38,759 bases of DNA from Streptomyces lydicus (GTDB taxonomy: Bacteria; Actinomycetota; Actinomycetes; Streptomycetales; Streptomycetaceae): assembly GCF_000717345.1 (NCBI RefSeq), contig NZ_JNZA01000053.1, positions 1-38,759 of the forward strand, in the 5' to 3' direction. Below, one piece after another: positions 27,814 through 34,430 of this stretch. The notes under the pieces were generated by a model. It saw only the letters and a program-made list of their open reading frames with translations. It was not told the origin of the DNA and did not search any database. Positions within the stretch are counted from its first letter, which is position 1. Every line of letters starts with the position of its first letter. Position numbers and translations under genes: made by a program.

Positions 27814-27886
27814 CGACCCGCGGGCTGGTTCCTCCGCGCTCGGTGGCGCGAAGGGCCGGTCGGACGAACCGGCAGCCCGCGGGTCG
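27814..27886 (+). terminator. Large hairpin after pdxH
   Basis: Outer stem CGACCCGCGGGCT (27814-27826) with AGCCCGCGGGTCG (27874-27886), 13 perfect pairs, then GGTTC (27827-27831) with GAACC (27866-27870) after a three-base bulge. The 34-base apex can fold again. It probably terminates pdxH, but it is larger than a simple terminator needs to be. Confidence 0.65.
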
Positions 27887-28177
27887 GGTGACTGCTTGGG
27901 ATTGGCCGGCTGCGCATCTGCAGTATGCGCTGGTCCGGCGCTGCACTTCGGTGAAGCGACGGGCCGCTAGCCCGCAGCCACCTCACGCGTCCGGTGCGAA
28001 ATCATTGGCCGAACCACCTCCCTTCTCGTGTGCTCCACACATTAGGAAGGTGGCCGGAACCGCACAACCGAATTTTTCCGGGAGCAACGATTTCCGCGAA
28101 TCGGGTGTGGGCTGTGTCACGTTCCAGTTGAATGTTCCCAGGTGGAGCATGCACAGCCGCGTTCGTGAGGGGTGCCA
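27887..28177 (+). other. Upstream region of the PAS protein gene with a nested dyad
   Basis: About 290 non-coding bases that are less GC-rich than the rest. At 28014-28053 a nested symmetry occurs: CCACCT (28014-28019), GTGTG (28028-28032), CTC, CACAC (28036-28040), AGGTGG (28048-28053), centred near 28034. GAGGGG at 28167-28172 is the ribosome binding site of the next gene and rules out the GTG at 28172 as its start. Confidence 0.6.
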
Positions 28178-29770
28178 GTGACTGCTTCGTCAGCTTCTTC
28201 CGGTGCGTCCGGCCCGTCAGCCGCGCTGACCGGCCCGTCGGCCGACACGTCCGGCCCGCCGCCCCCGGACGGCGACGGCGCCGACGAGACCGAGGACTCG
28301 GGTCTGCTCGCCGCCCTCCTGGACGGCATGGACGCCGCCCTGGTCGCCTTCGCGGCCGACGGCACGGTCACCCACTGGAACCACGAAGCCGCCCGCATCC
28401 TCGGCTGGACCGCCGACGAGGCCGTCGGCCGTACGGGCCTGGCCGGCTGGGCGGTCCGCAAGGAGGACGCCGACGGCATCGAGGCGGCACTCGCGGCCGC
28501 GATGCGCTCCCCGGGCCGCCAGGTCCACGAATTCGCCCTGCTCACCAAGGACGGCCACCGGGTACTCGTCCGCACCCAGGCGTCCGCGGTCCGCGGCCCC
28601 GGCGGCCGGGTCGCCGGCGTCTACTGCGCCTTCAGCGAGGTGCACACCCAGATGGACCTGGAGCGGTCCATCGCGCTCAGCGAGGCGCTCTTCGAGGACG
28701 CCTCGTGGGGCGTGGTGCTGGTCGACGCCGACCTGCGGCCCGCCGTCGTCAACGCACACGCCGCCCGCACCCTCGGCGTGGGACGCACCGCCCTGCTGGG
28801 GCGCCCGCTGGGAGACCTGCTGGCGCAGGGCGTCGAGGAACTGGAGTGCGCCCTCCAGCACGTCCTCGCCGAGGGCGCGCCGCCGGCCGCCGCCGAACTG
28901 TGGGTGACGCTGCGCTCCGAGGAGGCCGAACTGCCGCGCCGGTGCTGGCGCAGCGGCTTCGTACGGCTGGCCTCGCCGCTGACGGAGGAGCCGGTACCGC
29001 TCGGCGTCGCCTGGCTCTTCCAGGACGTCACCGAGGCCAAGCGCACCGAACAGGACAATTCCCTGCTCCGCTTCCGCGCCCACCAACTGCACCGCGCCGG
29101 CCGGGCGGCGGCCGAGTGCCCGGACCCGGCCGAGGCCGCGGCCGTCCACCTCGACTTCGCACTCGCGGGCTTCGCCGACCACGGCCTGGCCGACCTCGCC
29201 ACCAGGCCCGCCCCGGCGCCGTACGGGGCGGTCGCCGACGACGACGCGGACGACGCCTACGACACGTACGGCGCCCACGACACGTACGACGCGTACGGCA
29301 CCCGCGGCACCCACGACATCTACGGCACCGAGGCCACCGGCGACGCCCGCGACCGGGCCGGCGCGCAGGCGGGCACGGGAACCGGGCGTGGCGCGGGGTG
29401 CGCGCTGGTGCGGACGCTGGCGTCGCCGGCCGGTGCGCCCGGCCCGTCCGAGGCGTTCACGGCGACCGGCATCCCGGTGCCGTACCCGCCGGGCCACCCG
29501 GCGTTCCAGGCGTTCCAGCGGCGCGGCCCGGTGCGGACCAGCGCCGGCGCCGCCCCGGCCGAGGGCTGGGCGGCCGCCCGGCACTGGCCGGACGGCACCG
29601 TGCACGGCCTGTGCGTGGTGCTGCGCAGCCGCGGCCGCACGCTCGGCGTGCTGACGTTCCTGCGCTCGCCCGCGCGCCGCCCCTTCGATCGCGCCGACGC
29701 CGACTACGCCGAGGAGGTCGCCGCCCGGATCGCCGCCTGCCTGGACCTGTCGGGCGCGGCGTCGAGCTGA
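28178..29770 (+). CDS. PAS-PAS-GAF sensory protein without an output domain
   Basis: 530 residues from GTG 28178, five bases after GAGGGG; GTG 28172 overlaps that site. A Ser/Pro-rich tail (1-40) leads to PAS 1 (about 42-155; ALLDGMDAALVAFAADGTVT, NHEAARILGWTADEAVGR), PAS 2 (about 165-290; SWGVVLVDADLRPAVVNAHA, ending FQDVTEAKRTEQD) and a GAF-like domain (about 296-525) whose halves are split by a disordered Asp/Thr/Tyr/Gly insertion (about 341-405). The protein ends just after GAF; there is no PP2C phosphatase, kinase, GGDEF or DNA-binding domain where Streptomyces relatives usually carry PP2C. It is soluble. It may act by binding a partner. Ligands are not predictable. Confidence 0.85.
   Translation: MTASSASSGASGPSAALTGPSADTSGPPPPDGDGADETEDSGLLAALLDGMDAALVAFAADGTVTHWNHEAARILGWTADEAVGRTGLAGWAVRKEDADGIEAALAAAMRSPGRQVHEFALLTKDGHRVLVRTQASAVRGPGGRVAGVYCAFSEVHTQMDLERSIALSEALFEDASWGVVLVDADLRPAVVNAHAARTLGVGRTALLGRPLGDLLAQGVEELECALQHVLAEGAPPAAAELWVTLRSEEAELPRRCWRSGFVRLASPLTEEPVPLGVAWLFQDVTEAKRTEQDNSLLRFRAHQLHRAGRAAAECPDPAEAAAVHLDFALAGFADHGLADLATRPAPAPYGAVADDDADDAYDTYGAHDTYDAYGTRGTHDIYGTEATGDARDRAGAQAGTGTGRGAGCALVRTLASPAGAPGPSEAFTATGIPVPYPPGHPAFQAFQRRGPVRTSAGAAPAEGWAAARHWPDGTVHGLCVVLRSRGRTLGVLTFLRSPARRPFDRADADYAEEVAARIAACLDLSGAASS
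29252..29329 (+). repeat. Low-complexity repeat encoding an Asp-Thr-Tyr-Gly-rich insertion
   Basis: Imperfect repeats of CGACACGTACGGC-like units encode residues 359-384 of the PAS protein (motifs DTYG, DTYDAYG, DIYG). They interrupt the GAF domain and suggest slippage-driven expansion. Confidence 0.75.
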
Positions 29771-29844
29771 GGGCACCTCACCGAACCGTCACCGTCACCG
29801 TGGCGGCGTGGGCGTCATGCCCCGTGGAGGGGGCGGCCCGTCCC

Positions 29845-30612
29845 TCAGTGCCGGTAGAAGATCCGGTCCGCGTAGTCGGTCATCACCCGGGCGTTCCACT
29901 CGTGCCCGCCGTCGACGTTCCCGGAGCGCAGCAGCGGCGGGTCGATGCCCCGTTCGGCGAGCGTGCCCGCGGCCGTCGCCACCACGGCCTGCATGATCGC
30001 GCTGGTGACGACCGTGGAGGCGGGGGCGAACGGCGCGTCGATACCGGGCAGCGTCAGTTCCGCGTCCCCGACCGGGATCCGGCTGTCCAGCACGAGGTCG
30101 CAGTGGTCCTTGAGGTAGCTGCCGGAGACGTGCCGGGACTTGGTGGCGTCCGCGTAGGCCACCGACGTCACGCCGATGACCTTGATCCCCAGGGCGCGCG
30201 CGTTCATCGCCATCTCCACGGGCAGCGCGTTGCGCCCGGACAGCGAGATGATCACCAGCACGTCGTCCGGCCGCAGCGCACTGGTGTCCAGCACGGCCGC
30301 GGCCAGCCCGTCGACCCGCTCCAGCGCGCTGCCGAGCGTCGCGGGACGTACGTCGACGCCGACGACGCCCGGGACGGACAGCAGGTTCATGATCGCGAGG
30401 CCGCCCGCGCGGTAGACCGTGTCCTGGGCGGGGAGCGAGGAGTGCCCGGCGCCGAACGAGAAGACCCGGCCGCCCGCCGCGACGGTGTCCGCGATCAGCC
30501 GTCCGGCCGCGGTGATCCGCTCGCCCTCCTCGTCGCGGACCTGCCGCAGCAGGTCGATCGCGGCGTCGAAGTACTTCCCGGCCAGCCGGTCGCTCCGGTC
30601 GCTCTCAGCCAT
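29845..30612 (-). CDS. nagS: SIS-domain sugar-phosphate protein, probable GlcNAc-6-phosphate dehydratase
   Basis: 255 residues from ATG 30612, with GAGAGGGG nine bases upstream. A single SIS fold binds a phosphosugar: GGRVFSFGAGHSSLPAQDTV with the GAGHS phosphate loop (54-58), VLVIISLSGRNALPVEMA with S-L-S-G, and a C-terminal HEWNARVM motif. It is related to the YckF/GmhA-like SIS group. From memory, the SIS gene beside dmdR1 in S. coelicolor (SCO4393) has been named nagS and acts on N-acetylglucosamine 6-phosphate in aminosugar toxicity; the synteny here is the same, but I could not verify it. A DasR-like site between it and dmdR1 supports an aminosugar role. Cytosolic. Confidence 0.82.
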   Translation of the reverse strand: MAESDRSDRLAGKYFDAAIDLLRQVRDEEGERITAAGRLIADTVAAGGRVFSFGAGHSSLPAQDTVYRAGGLAIMNLLSVPGVVGVDVRPATLGSALERVDGLAAAVLDTSALRPDDVLVIISLSGRNALPVEMAMNARALGIKVIGVTSVAYADATKSRHVSGSYLKDHCDLVLDSRIPVGDAELTLPGIDAPFAPASTVVTSAIMQAVVATAAGTLAERGIDPPLLRSGNVDGGHEWNARVMTDYADRIFYRH

Positions 30613-31072
30613 TGCCGCGGGCCCCTCTCGTCGGATGTCGTGTCGTCGGTCCGGATGTTCGGTGGTGCGGTCACTCGCGCGTTTCAGGCGTGCGTTCACT
30701 CGTGCGTTCAGCGGCGTGGCCGGTCCGGCGCCGTCGGATCCGCTGCCCGTCGGTGCCGGCGCCGGGTCCGCTGCCGGTGCCCCGGATCGCGTGGTTTCCC
30801 GCGCCGGTCCGGCGGGCTCCGGCGCGCCGGGCCCCGCCGGCCCCACCACCTACTGATCAGTGGCGCGGATCACGTTGCGGTCTGGACCAGTGCCCTGTCA
30901 ATACGGCCGCGGGGCTCCGGAGGACGTGACCGCGCCACTCGGGCCTGTACGCCGGGGAGGGGCCCGTCGGCACGGCGGCGCGGGTCCGGTCCGCGGACGA
31001 GGCGGCACCGTTGTCAGTGGGATGCGTCAGAATTGAGTCCAGGGCCACCGCACCACACATCGAGGGGCACGC
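30613..31072. other. Divergent regulatory region between nagS and dmdR1
   Basis: 460 bases without a supported gene. It holds two imperfect 25-base direct repeats (30671-30695, 30696-30720; TCACTCGnGCGTT), a perfect 10-bp palindrome ACTGATCAGT (30852-30861), the DasR-like site (30876-30891) and GAGGGG (31062-31067), the ribosome binding site of dmdR1. I see no DmdR iron box (TTAGGTTAGGCT-like). Confidence 0.6.
30876..30891. promoter_or_regulatory. DasR-responsive element (dre)-like site
   Basis: The minus strand reads ACTGGTCCAGACCGCA, 13 of 16 identical to the dre consensus ACTGGTCTAGACCACT, with the core TGGTC-AGACC dyad kept. It lies between nagS and dmdR1. From memory, DasR control of dmdR1 has been reported as the link between N-acetylglucosamine and siderophores. 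TTGCGG-N18-CAATAC (30875-30904) is a weak overlapping promoter toward dmdR1. Confidence 0.65.
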
Positions 31073-31765
31073 ATGTCCGGACTGATCGACACCACGGAGA
31101 TGTATCTCCGCACCATCCTCGAGCTGGAAGAGGAAGGTGTGGTCCCCATGCGCGCCCGCATCGCGGAGCGGCTCGAACAGAGCGGTCCGACGGTGAGCCA
31201 GACGGTCGCGCGCATGGAGCGAGACGGGCTGCTGACGGTCGCGGGTGACCGGCACCTGGAGCTGACGGAGGAGGGCCGGCGGCTGGCGACCCGGGTGATG
31301 CGCAAGCACCGCCTCGCCGAATGCCTGCTGGTCGACGTCATCGGGCTCGAATGGGAGCAGGTGCACGCCGAGGCGTGCCGCTGGGAGCACGTGATGAGCG
31401 AGGCGGTCGAGCGCCGCGTCGTGGAGCTGCTGCGGCATCCGACCGAGTCGCCGTACGGCAACCCCATCCCGGGCCTTGAGGAACTGGGCGAGAAGGCCGA
31501 GGCCGACCCGTTCCTGGACGCCGGCATGGTGAGCCTGATGGACCTGGATGCCGGGGCCGACGGCAAGACCGCCGTGGTGCGCCGGATCGGTGAGCCGATC
31601 CAGGCGGACGCCCAGCTGATGTACACCCTGCGGCGGGCCGGTGTGCAGCCCGGCGCGGTGGTGAGCGTGACGGAGTCGCCGGCCGGGGTCCTGGTCGGCA
31701 GCAGCGGCGAGGCCGCCGAGCTGACCTCCGACATCGCCTCCCACGTGTTCGTCGCCAAGCGCTGA
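31073..31765 (+). CDS. dmdR1: Iron-dependent transcriptional repressor, DtxR/IdeR family
   Basis: 230 residues from ATG 31073, five bases after GAGGGG. N-terminal HTH (residues 1-65; LIDTTEMYLRTILELEEEGV and GPTVSQTVARMERDGLLTV), dimerisation domain (66-140) and C-terminal SH3-like domain (150-230). All metal ligands are at DtxR numbering: primary site Met10, Cys102, Glu105, His106; ancillary site His79, Glu83, His98. Fe(II) loading drives binding to iron boxes to repress siderophore and uptake genes (desferrioxamine in Streptomyces), cytosolic. The divergent nagS gene and the intervening DasR-like site identify it as the DmdR1 orthologue; DmdR2 is the paralogue it could be confused with. A hairpin follows 230 bases downstream. 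Confidence 0.93.
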   Translation: MSGLIDTTEMYLRTILELEEEGVVPMRARIAERLEQSGPTVSQTVARMERDGLLTVAGDRHLELTEEGRRLATRVMRKHRLAECLLVDVIGLEWEQVHAEACRWEHVMSEAVERRVVELLRHPTESPYGNPIPGLEELGEKAEADPFLDAGMVSLMDLDAGADGKTAVVRRIGEPIQADAQLMYTLRRAGVQPGAVVSVTESPAGVLVGSSGEAAELTSDIASHVFVAKR

Positions 31766-31993
31766 CCCACCCGCCGCCGAAGGCGGAACGGCGTGCGTGC
31801 GCGGCCTCACCGCCGCGCCCGCACGCCCCTGCCGCCCTGCACGGAACTGCTGCGGTATCCGCCTCTGCCGCCGCGTACTGCTGCCCTGCGCGACGCCGAA
31901 GGGCACGAGTTCCCGTCCGTCGGGCGTCAAGCGTGTCCACCCGGCGCCGACCGCAGTTTCTTCCCCGTCGCGCCGACGTCCCTGACGCCCCAT

Positions 31994-32033
31994 GAGCCCG
32001 CTGAGCTGCGCCGACGCGCCGCTGAGCGGGCTC
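31994..32033 (+). terminator. Hairpin after dmdR1
   Basis: GAGCCCGCTGAGC (31994-32006) pairs with GCTGAGCGGGCTC (32021-32033), 12 of 13 positions, with a 14-base loop. It is a candidate dmdR1 terminator. Confidence 0.6.
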
Positions 32034-32097
32034 GGCAACTTCTTGCGCGTTGAACGGACTTGTGCGAATCCGTGCGATACGGCCGGTCTCGTGTCAC

Positions 32098-32121
32098 GCT
32101 GACGCATGGCCATGCGTCAGC
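32098..32121. repeat. 24-bp perfect palindrome
   Basis: GCTGACGCATGG (32098-32109) is followed directly by its exact reverse complement CCATGCGTCAGC (32110-32121). With no loop it is better suited to a dimeric DNA-binding protein than to an RNA hairpin. A weak TTGAAC (32050-32055) / CGATAC (32075-32080) promoter lies just upstream. Confidence 0.85.
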
Positions 32122-32172
32122 CTGTCCTTGCCAGGGAGGGGGCTCGAATGCGTCCACCGAGTGTGGGGACGG

Positions 32173-32206
32173 TCAGGGCCCCGGCGCTGCGAGCAGCCGG
32201 GGCCCT
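32173..32206 (+). terminator. Very stable hairpin
   Basis: CAGGGCCCCGGC (32173-32184) pairs perfectly with GCCGGGGCCCTG (32195-32206), and GCT/AGC pair again inside the loop. Twelve plus three pairs with one bulged A. It could end a short RNA begun near 32085. Confidence 0.65.
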
Positions 32207-32227
32207 GCCTCCCCATGTCCCCCACCC

Positions 32228-32258
32228 AAGACCCGGAGCCCCGAGCTCCCAGGGTCTT
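32228..32258 (+). terminator. Second hairpin of the cluster
   Basis: AAGACCC (32228-32234) with GGGTCTT (32252-32258) and GGAGC (32235-32239) with GCTCC (32245-32249), separated by a two-base CA bulge. Confidence 0.5.
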
Positions 32259-32263
32259 CCCCC

Positions 32264-32290
32264 GCGGGCCCCCTTCCCGGTAGGGCCCGC
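32264..32290 (+). terminator. Third hairpin of the cluster
   Basis: GCGGGCCC (32264-32271) pairs perfectly with GGGCCCGC (32283-32290) with an 11-base loop. Confidence 0.45.
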
Positions 32291-32379
32291 CTCCCGGCAG
32301 ATGTCTCCCCGTGGCGCGCGTGACCAATCCTTGAGCGAGGTCACTCGAACGAGGGGTATTACGTGTCAGATCGGCGCGT

Positions 32380-32401
32380 TCGAATAGAGGTTCGATAGTG
32401 T
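32380..32401 (+). promoter_or_regulatory. LexA-like SOS box abutting the -10 of the hydrolase gene
   Basis: TCGAAT-AGAG-GTTCGA (32380-32395) matches the actinobacterial LexA consensus TCGAAC-N4-GTTCGA at 11 of 12 arm positions. TAGTGT (32396-32401), a TAnnnT -10 element, follows directly, so bound LexA would block polymerase. Predicted transcript start is about 32408. No good -35 is visible. Confidence 0.5.
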
Positions 32402-32437
32402 GGGCTGCTCAAGGGACGATTGGGGGTGCCAGGGCAC

Positions 32438-33313
32438 ATGACGCGGCGTATCGATGTGACAGGGGCCGGCGGCGTACGGCTCGCCGCCTGGGAATTCACC
32501 GACCCGCCCAAGATCGGCGGCGGGTTGGAGGGGAGCGAGCAACGGCCGGGTGTGCTGCTGCTCCACGGCCTGATGGGGCGCGCCTCGCACTGGGCGGACA
32601 CCGCCCGCCGGCTGAGTGCCCGTCATCGCCCGGTCGCCCTGGACCAGCGCGGTCACGGCCGCAGCGAGAAGCCCGCCGAGGGCCCCTACGACCGTGCGGC
32701 GTACGTCGATGACGCCCTCGCCGCCGTCGAGCAGCTCGGCCTCGCCCCGGTCGCCCTGGTCGGGCATGCCATGGGTGCCCTGACGGCGTGGCAGTTAGCG
32801 GCCCGGCGACCGGATCTGGTCAGCGCGCTGGTCATCTGCGACATGCGCGCCTCGGCGCTGGGTGCGGCCTCCCAGCACGAGTGGACCGAGTGGTTCCGCT
32901 CCTGGCCGGTGCCGTTCGCGACGCTCGCCGACGTCCGCAAGTGGTTCGGCGAGGACGATCCGACCCTGGAGCGTCCCCGGCCGGCCCGCGGTGAGTTCTT
33001 CGCCGAGGTGATGGCCGAGCGCGCCGACGGCTGGCGTCCCGTCTTCTCCCGTCGGCAGATGCTCACCGCCCGCGAGACCTGGGTCCATGACGCCCACTGG
33101 GAGGAGCTCGCCCAGGTGTTCTGCCCCACCCTGGTCGTCCGCGGCCTGGACGCCGAACTGGGCCGCGCCGAGGCCCAGGAGATGGTCCGCGTGCTCCCGC
33201 GCGGCGCCTACGCCGAAATCCCGGACGCCGGCCATCTGCTCCCCTGGGAACAGCCCGACGCCTGGTGCGCCGCCATCGAACCATTCCTCCAAGCGGCGAC
33301 GCGGCCCAGCTGA
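32438..33313 (+). CDS. Alpha/beta-hydrolase-fold protein with alanine at the nucleophile position
   Basis: 291 residues from ATG 32438; GTG 32426 is a possible start, nine bases after AAGGGA. Fold landmarks: LLLHGLMGRASHWADTARRL (oxyanion HG), VALDQRGHGRSEKP, the nucleophile elbow VALVGHAMGALTAWQ, LVVRGLDAELGRAEA (acid strand) and IPDAGHLLPWEQP (His). The elbow is G-H-A-M-G: the codon at the serine position is GCC, so the usual Ser-His-Asp triad is broken. A cofactor-free dioxygenase, lyase or binding role is possible. Leu120 is the TTA codon (32795-32797), which would tie translation to bldA tRNA. It has a LexA-like box in its promoter. Soluble, monocistronic. Confidence 0.9.
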   Translation: MTRRIDVTGAGGVRLAAWEFTDPPKIGGGLEGSEQRPGVLLLHGLMGRASHWADTARRLSARHRPVALDQRGHGRSEKPAEGPYDRAAYVDDALAAVEQLGLAPVALVGHAMGALTAWQLAARRPDLVSALVICDMRASALGAASQHEWTEWFRSWPVPFATLADVRKWFGEDDPTLERPRPARGEFFAEVMAERADGWRPVFSRRQMLTARETWVHDAHWEELAQVFCPTLVVRGLDAELGRAEAQEMVRVLPRGAYAEIPDAGHLLPWEQPDAWCAAIEPFLQAATRPS

Positions 33314-33405
33314 CCCGCGCCCCACGACCCGCCCGCGGGCCGCGCCCCCTGCTCCAGGGAACCCGGCCCACGGACAACTCCCGGGGCGATCAGTCGAGCC
33401 CCGAG

Positions 33406-33421
33406 GACCCCTCCAGGGGTC
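33406..33421. terminator. Weak hairpin between the hydrolase and lipoprotein genes
   Basis: GACCCCT (33406-33412) and AGGGGTC (33415-33421) are perfectly complementary around CC, in the 210-base spacer of convergent genes. The two-base loop is too tight, so the inner pair must open. Low confidence. Confidence 0.3.
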
Positions 33422-33523
33422 AGCCATGCCTCGCGGACGACTTCGGCGCGTCGGCGCGTGCGCTGTACGGCGCGTCCCCGGGACGGAGCCAGCCCTGACC
33501 CGCGCCGTGCAGGACCGGCCGGC

Positions 33524-34162
33524 TCAGCCGGCGTTGGCGAACTTCCAGACGAACGGCGTGCCGCTCTGCCCGTCGCCCGCCCAGTGGACCTCCACCGACT
33601 TCGTCCCCGCCGGGATCATGTAGGTCTGGCAGATGGTGTGGCTCTGCCCGACCTTCCAGTTCTCGATGTCGATGGTGTCCTCGCAGCCCGGGCCGTCCTC
33701 GGCGGCGCCTATCAGCAGTCCGCCGCGCCGGCCGTCCGCGTAGATCTCGGACTCATTGCCCACCCGGGGCATGTCCTTGACCACGCCGCCGCCCTTGTTC
33801 GTGTACGTGATCCACGCGGTGGCGGCCACGAGGCCCTTGGCGTCCTTCGGGTCCGAGACCAGCTTCTTGGCCTCGGCCTCGGTCCCCACGTGAATCTTCT
33901 CCGCGGTGACGTCGTAGGTGATTTCCTGCTTGCCGTTCTCTTCCTTGAACTTACCCGTGCCGCGCTGGCCGGCCTTCAGCTCACCGCCGCCCGCCGGGTC
34001 CGCCGGCTTCTTTTCCGCCTTCGGGGCATCGGCGGCCGCATTGCTCTTCTTGTCGTCCTGAGCCCCGGCCGAGCCCTTTTTGTCCCCACAGGCGGTCAGC
34101 GCCAGCGCCAATACGGCGACGGGTGCCACGGCGCGCAGCCATACGGTCTTCGTGTGCAGCAA
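33524..34162 (-). CDS. Secreted lipoprotein with an immunoglobulin-like (DUF4352/Telokin-type) domain
   Basis: 212 residues from TTG 34162, preceded by GGGAGAG; a longer open frame upstream contains the promoter. A lipoprotein signal peptide is clear: LHTKTVWLRAVAPVAVLALA then the lipobox L-T-A-C with Cys25. A charged low-complexity linker (about 26-65, Lys/Asp/Ala) follows, then a beta-rich domain (GTGKFKEENGKQEITYDVTA ... WITYTNKGGGVVKDMP ... YMIPAGTKSVEVHWAG) with two cysteines (GPGCEDT, TICQT) likely forming a disulfide. It would sit on the outer face of the membrane. The domain resembles DUF4352/Telokin-like proteins, which bind ligands or proteins; no enzyme motif is visible. It follows the membrane pair by 268 bases and has its own promoter. 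Confidence 0.85.
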   Translation of the reverse strand: MLHTKTVWLRAVAPVAVLALALTACGDKKGSAGAQDDKKSNAAADAPKAEKKPADPAGGGELKAGQRGTGKFKEENGKQEITYDVTAEKIHVGTEAEAKKLVSDPKDAKGLVAATAWITYTNKGGGVVKDMPRVGNESEIYADGRRGGLLIGAAEDGPGCEDTIDIENWKVGQSHTICQTYMIPAGTKSVEVHWAGDGQSGTPFVWKFANAG

Positions 34163-34236
34163 AATGCTCTCCCGGCAGACGTTCTCCCCCGTCGCGCCAC
34201 ACAGTTGCCCGTGTGCGCGAACGGCTGTGCCTGCGG

Positions 34237-34266
34237 AGCATAAGAGCGGGGATTCAGCTTTGTCGA
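34237..34266 (-). promoter_or_regulatory. Promoter of the lipoprotein gene
   Basis: Minus strand: -35 TCGACA (34266-34261), 18-bp spacer, -10 TATGCT (34242-34237). Predicted start near 34230, giving a leader of about 68 bases to TTG 34162. A perfect GTGAATTCAC palindrome (34364-34373) lies about 100 bases further upstream. Confidence 0.65.
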
Positions 34267-34430
34267 AACGCGGAAGGCGCCGCCGTAACGGCAACTCGAT
34301 GGCATTCGCGGTAATTTCCCCGAAAGGCGCAGGAGTTCAGCTCCCCTTCTGCCCAATTGTGGAGTGAATTCACCATCCTTGGCGTGGCGTCAGAAATACC
34401 GCTCGAACCCCCGGAGTCCACGCCGAACGG

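Larger units (their letters stand above)
31766..32437 (+). other. Structured intergenic region after dmdR1
   Basis: 672 bases. The first 220 look like non-coding GC-rich sequence. Then come hairpins at 31994-32033, 32173-32206, 32228-32258 and 32264-32290, a 24-bp perfect palindrome (32098-32121), and finally the LexA-like box and -10 of the hydrolase gene (32380-32401). A 79-codon frame from ATG 32148, with a good Shine-Dalgarno (GGAGGGGG, 32135-32142), crosses three of the hairpins but has no protein-like composition. Confidence 0.65.

Noticed and set aside
30671..30720. Two 25-base direct repeats as a CRISPR or iteron array
   Set aside because: Only two imperfect adjacent copies with no spacers and no cas or rep gene.
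30613..31072. Autoregulatory iron box before dmdR1
   Set aside because: No TTAGGTTAGGCT-like 19-mer found on either strand in the divergent region.
28132..31248. Plus-strand frame running through the PAS gene, nagS and the dmdR1 start
   Set aside because: It crosses three real genes in other frames and an intergenic region; Arg/Gly/Pro-rich and unrelated to any family.
31793..32053. Frames of 62 and 86 codons after dmdR1
   Set aside because: Pro/Arg/Cys-rich with no ribosome binding site and overlapping the dmdR1 terminator.
32148..32387. 79-codon frame with a good Shine-Dalgarno
   Set aside because: Its sequence is mostly the translation of three hairpins and has no protein-like pattern. 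Kept only as a possible leader peptide in the findings.
32380..32395. GTTCGAAT/GTTCGAT as the T-arm of a tRNA
   Set aside because: No acceptor stem, anticodon arm or CCA-like 3' end can be folded around it. The LexA-like symmetry explains it better.
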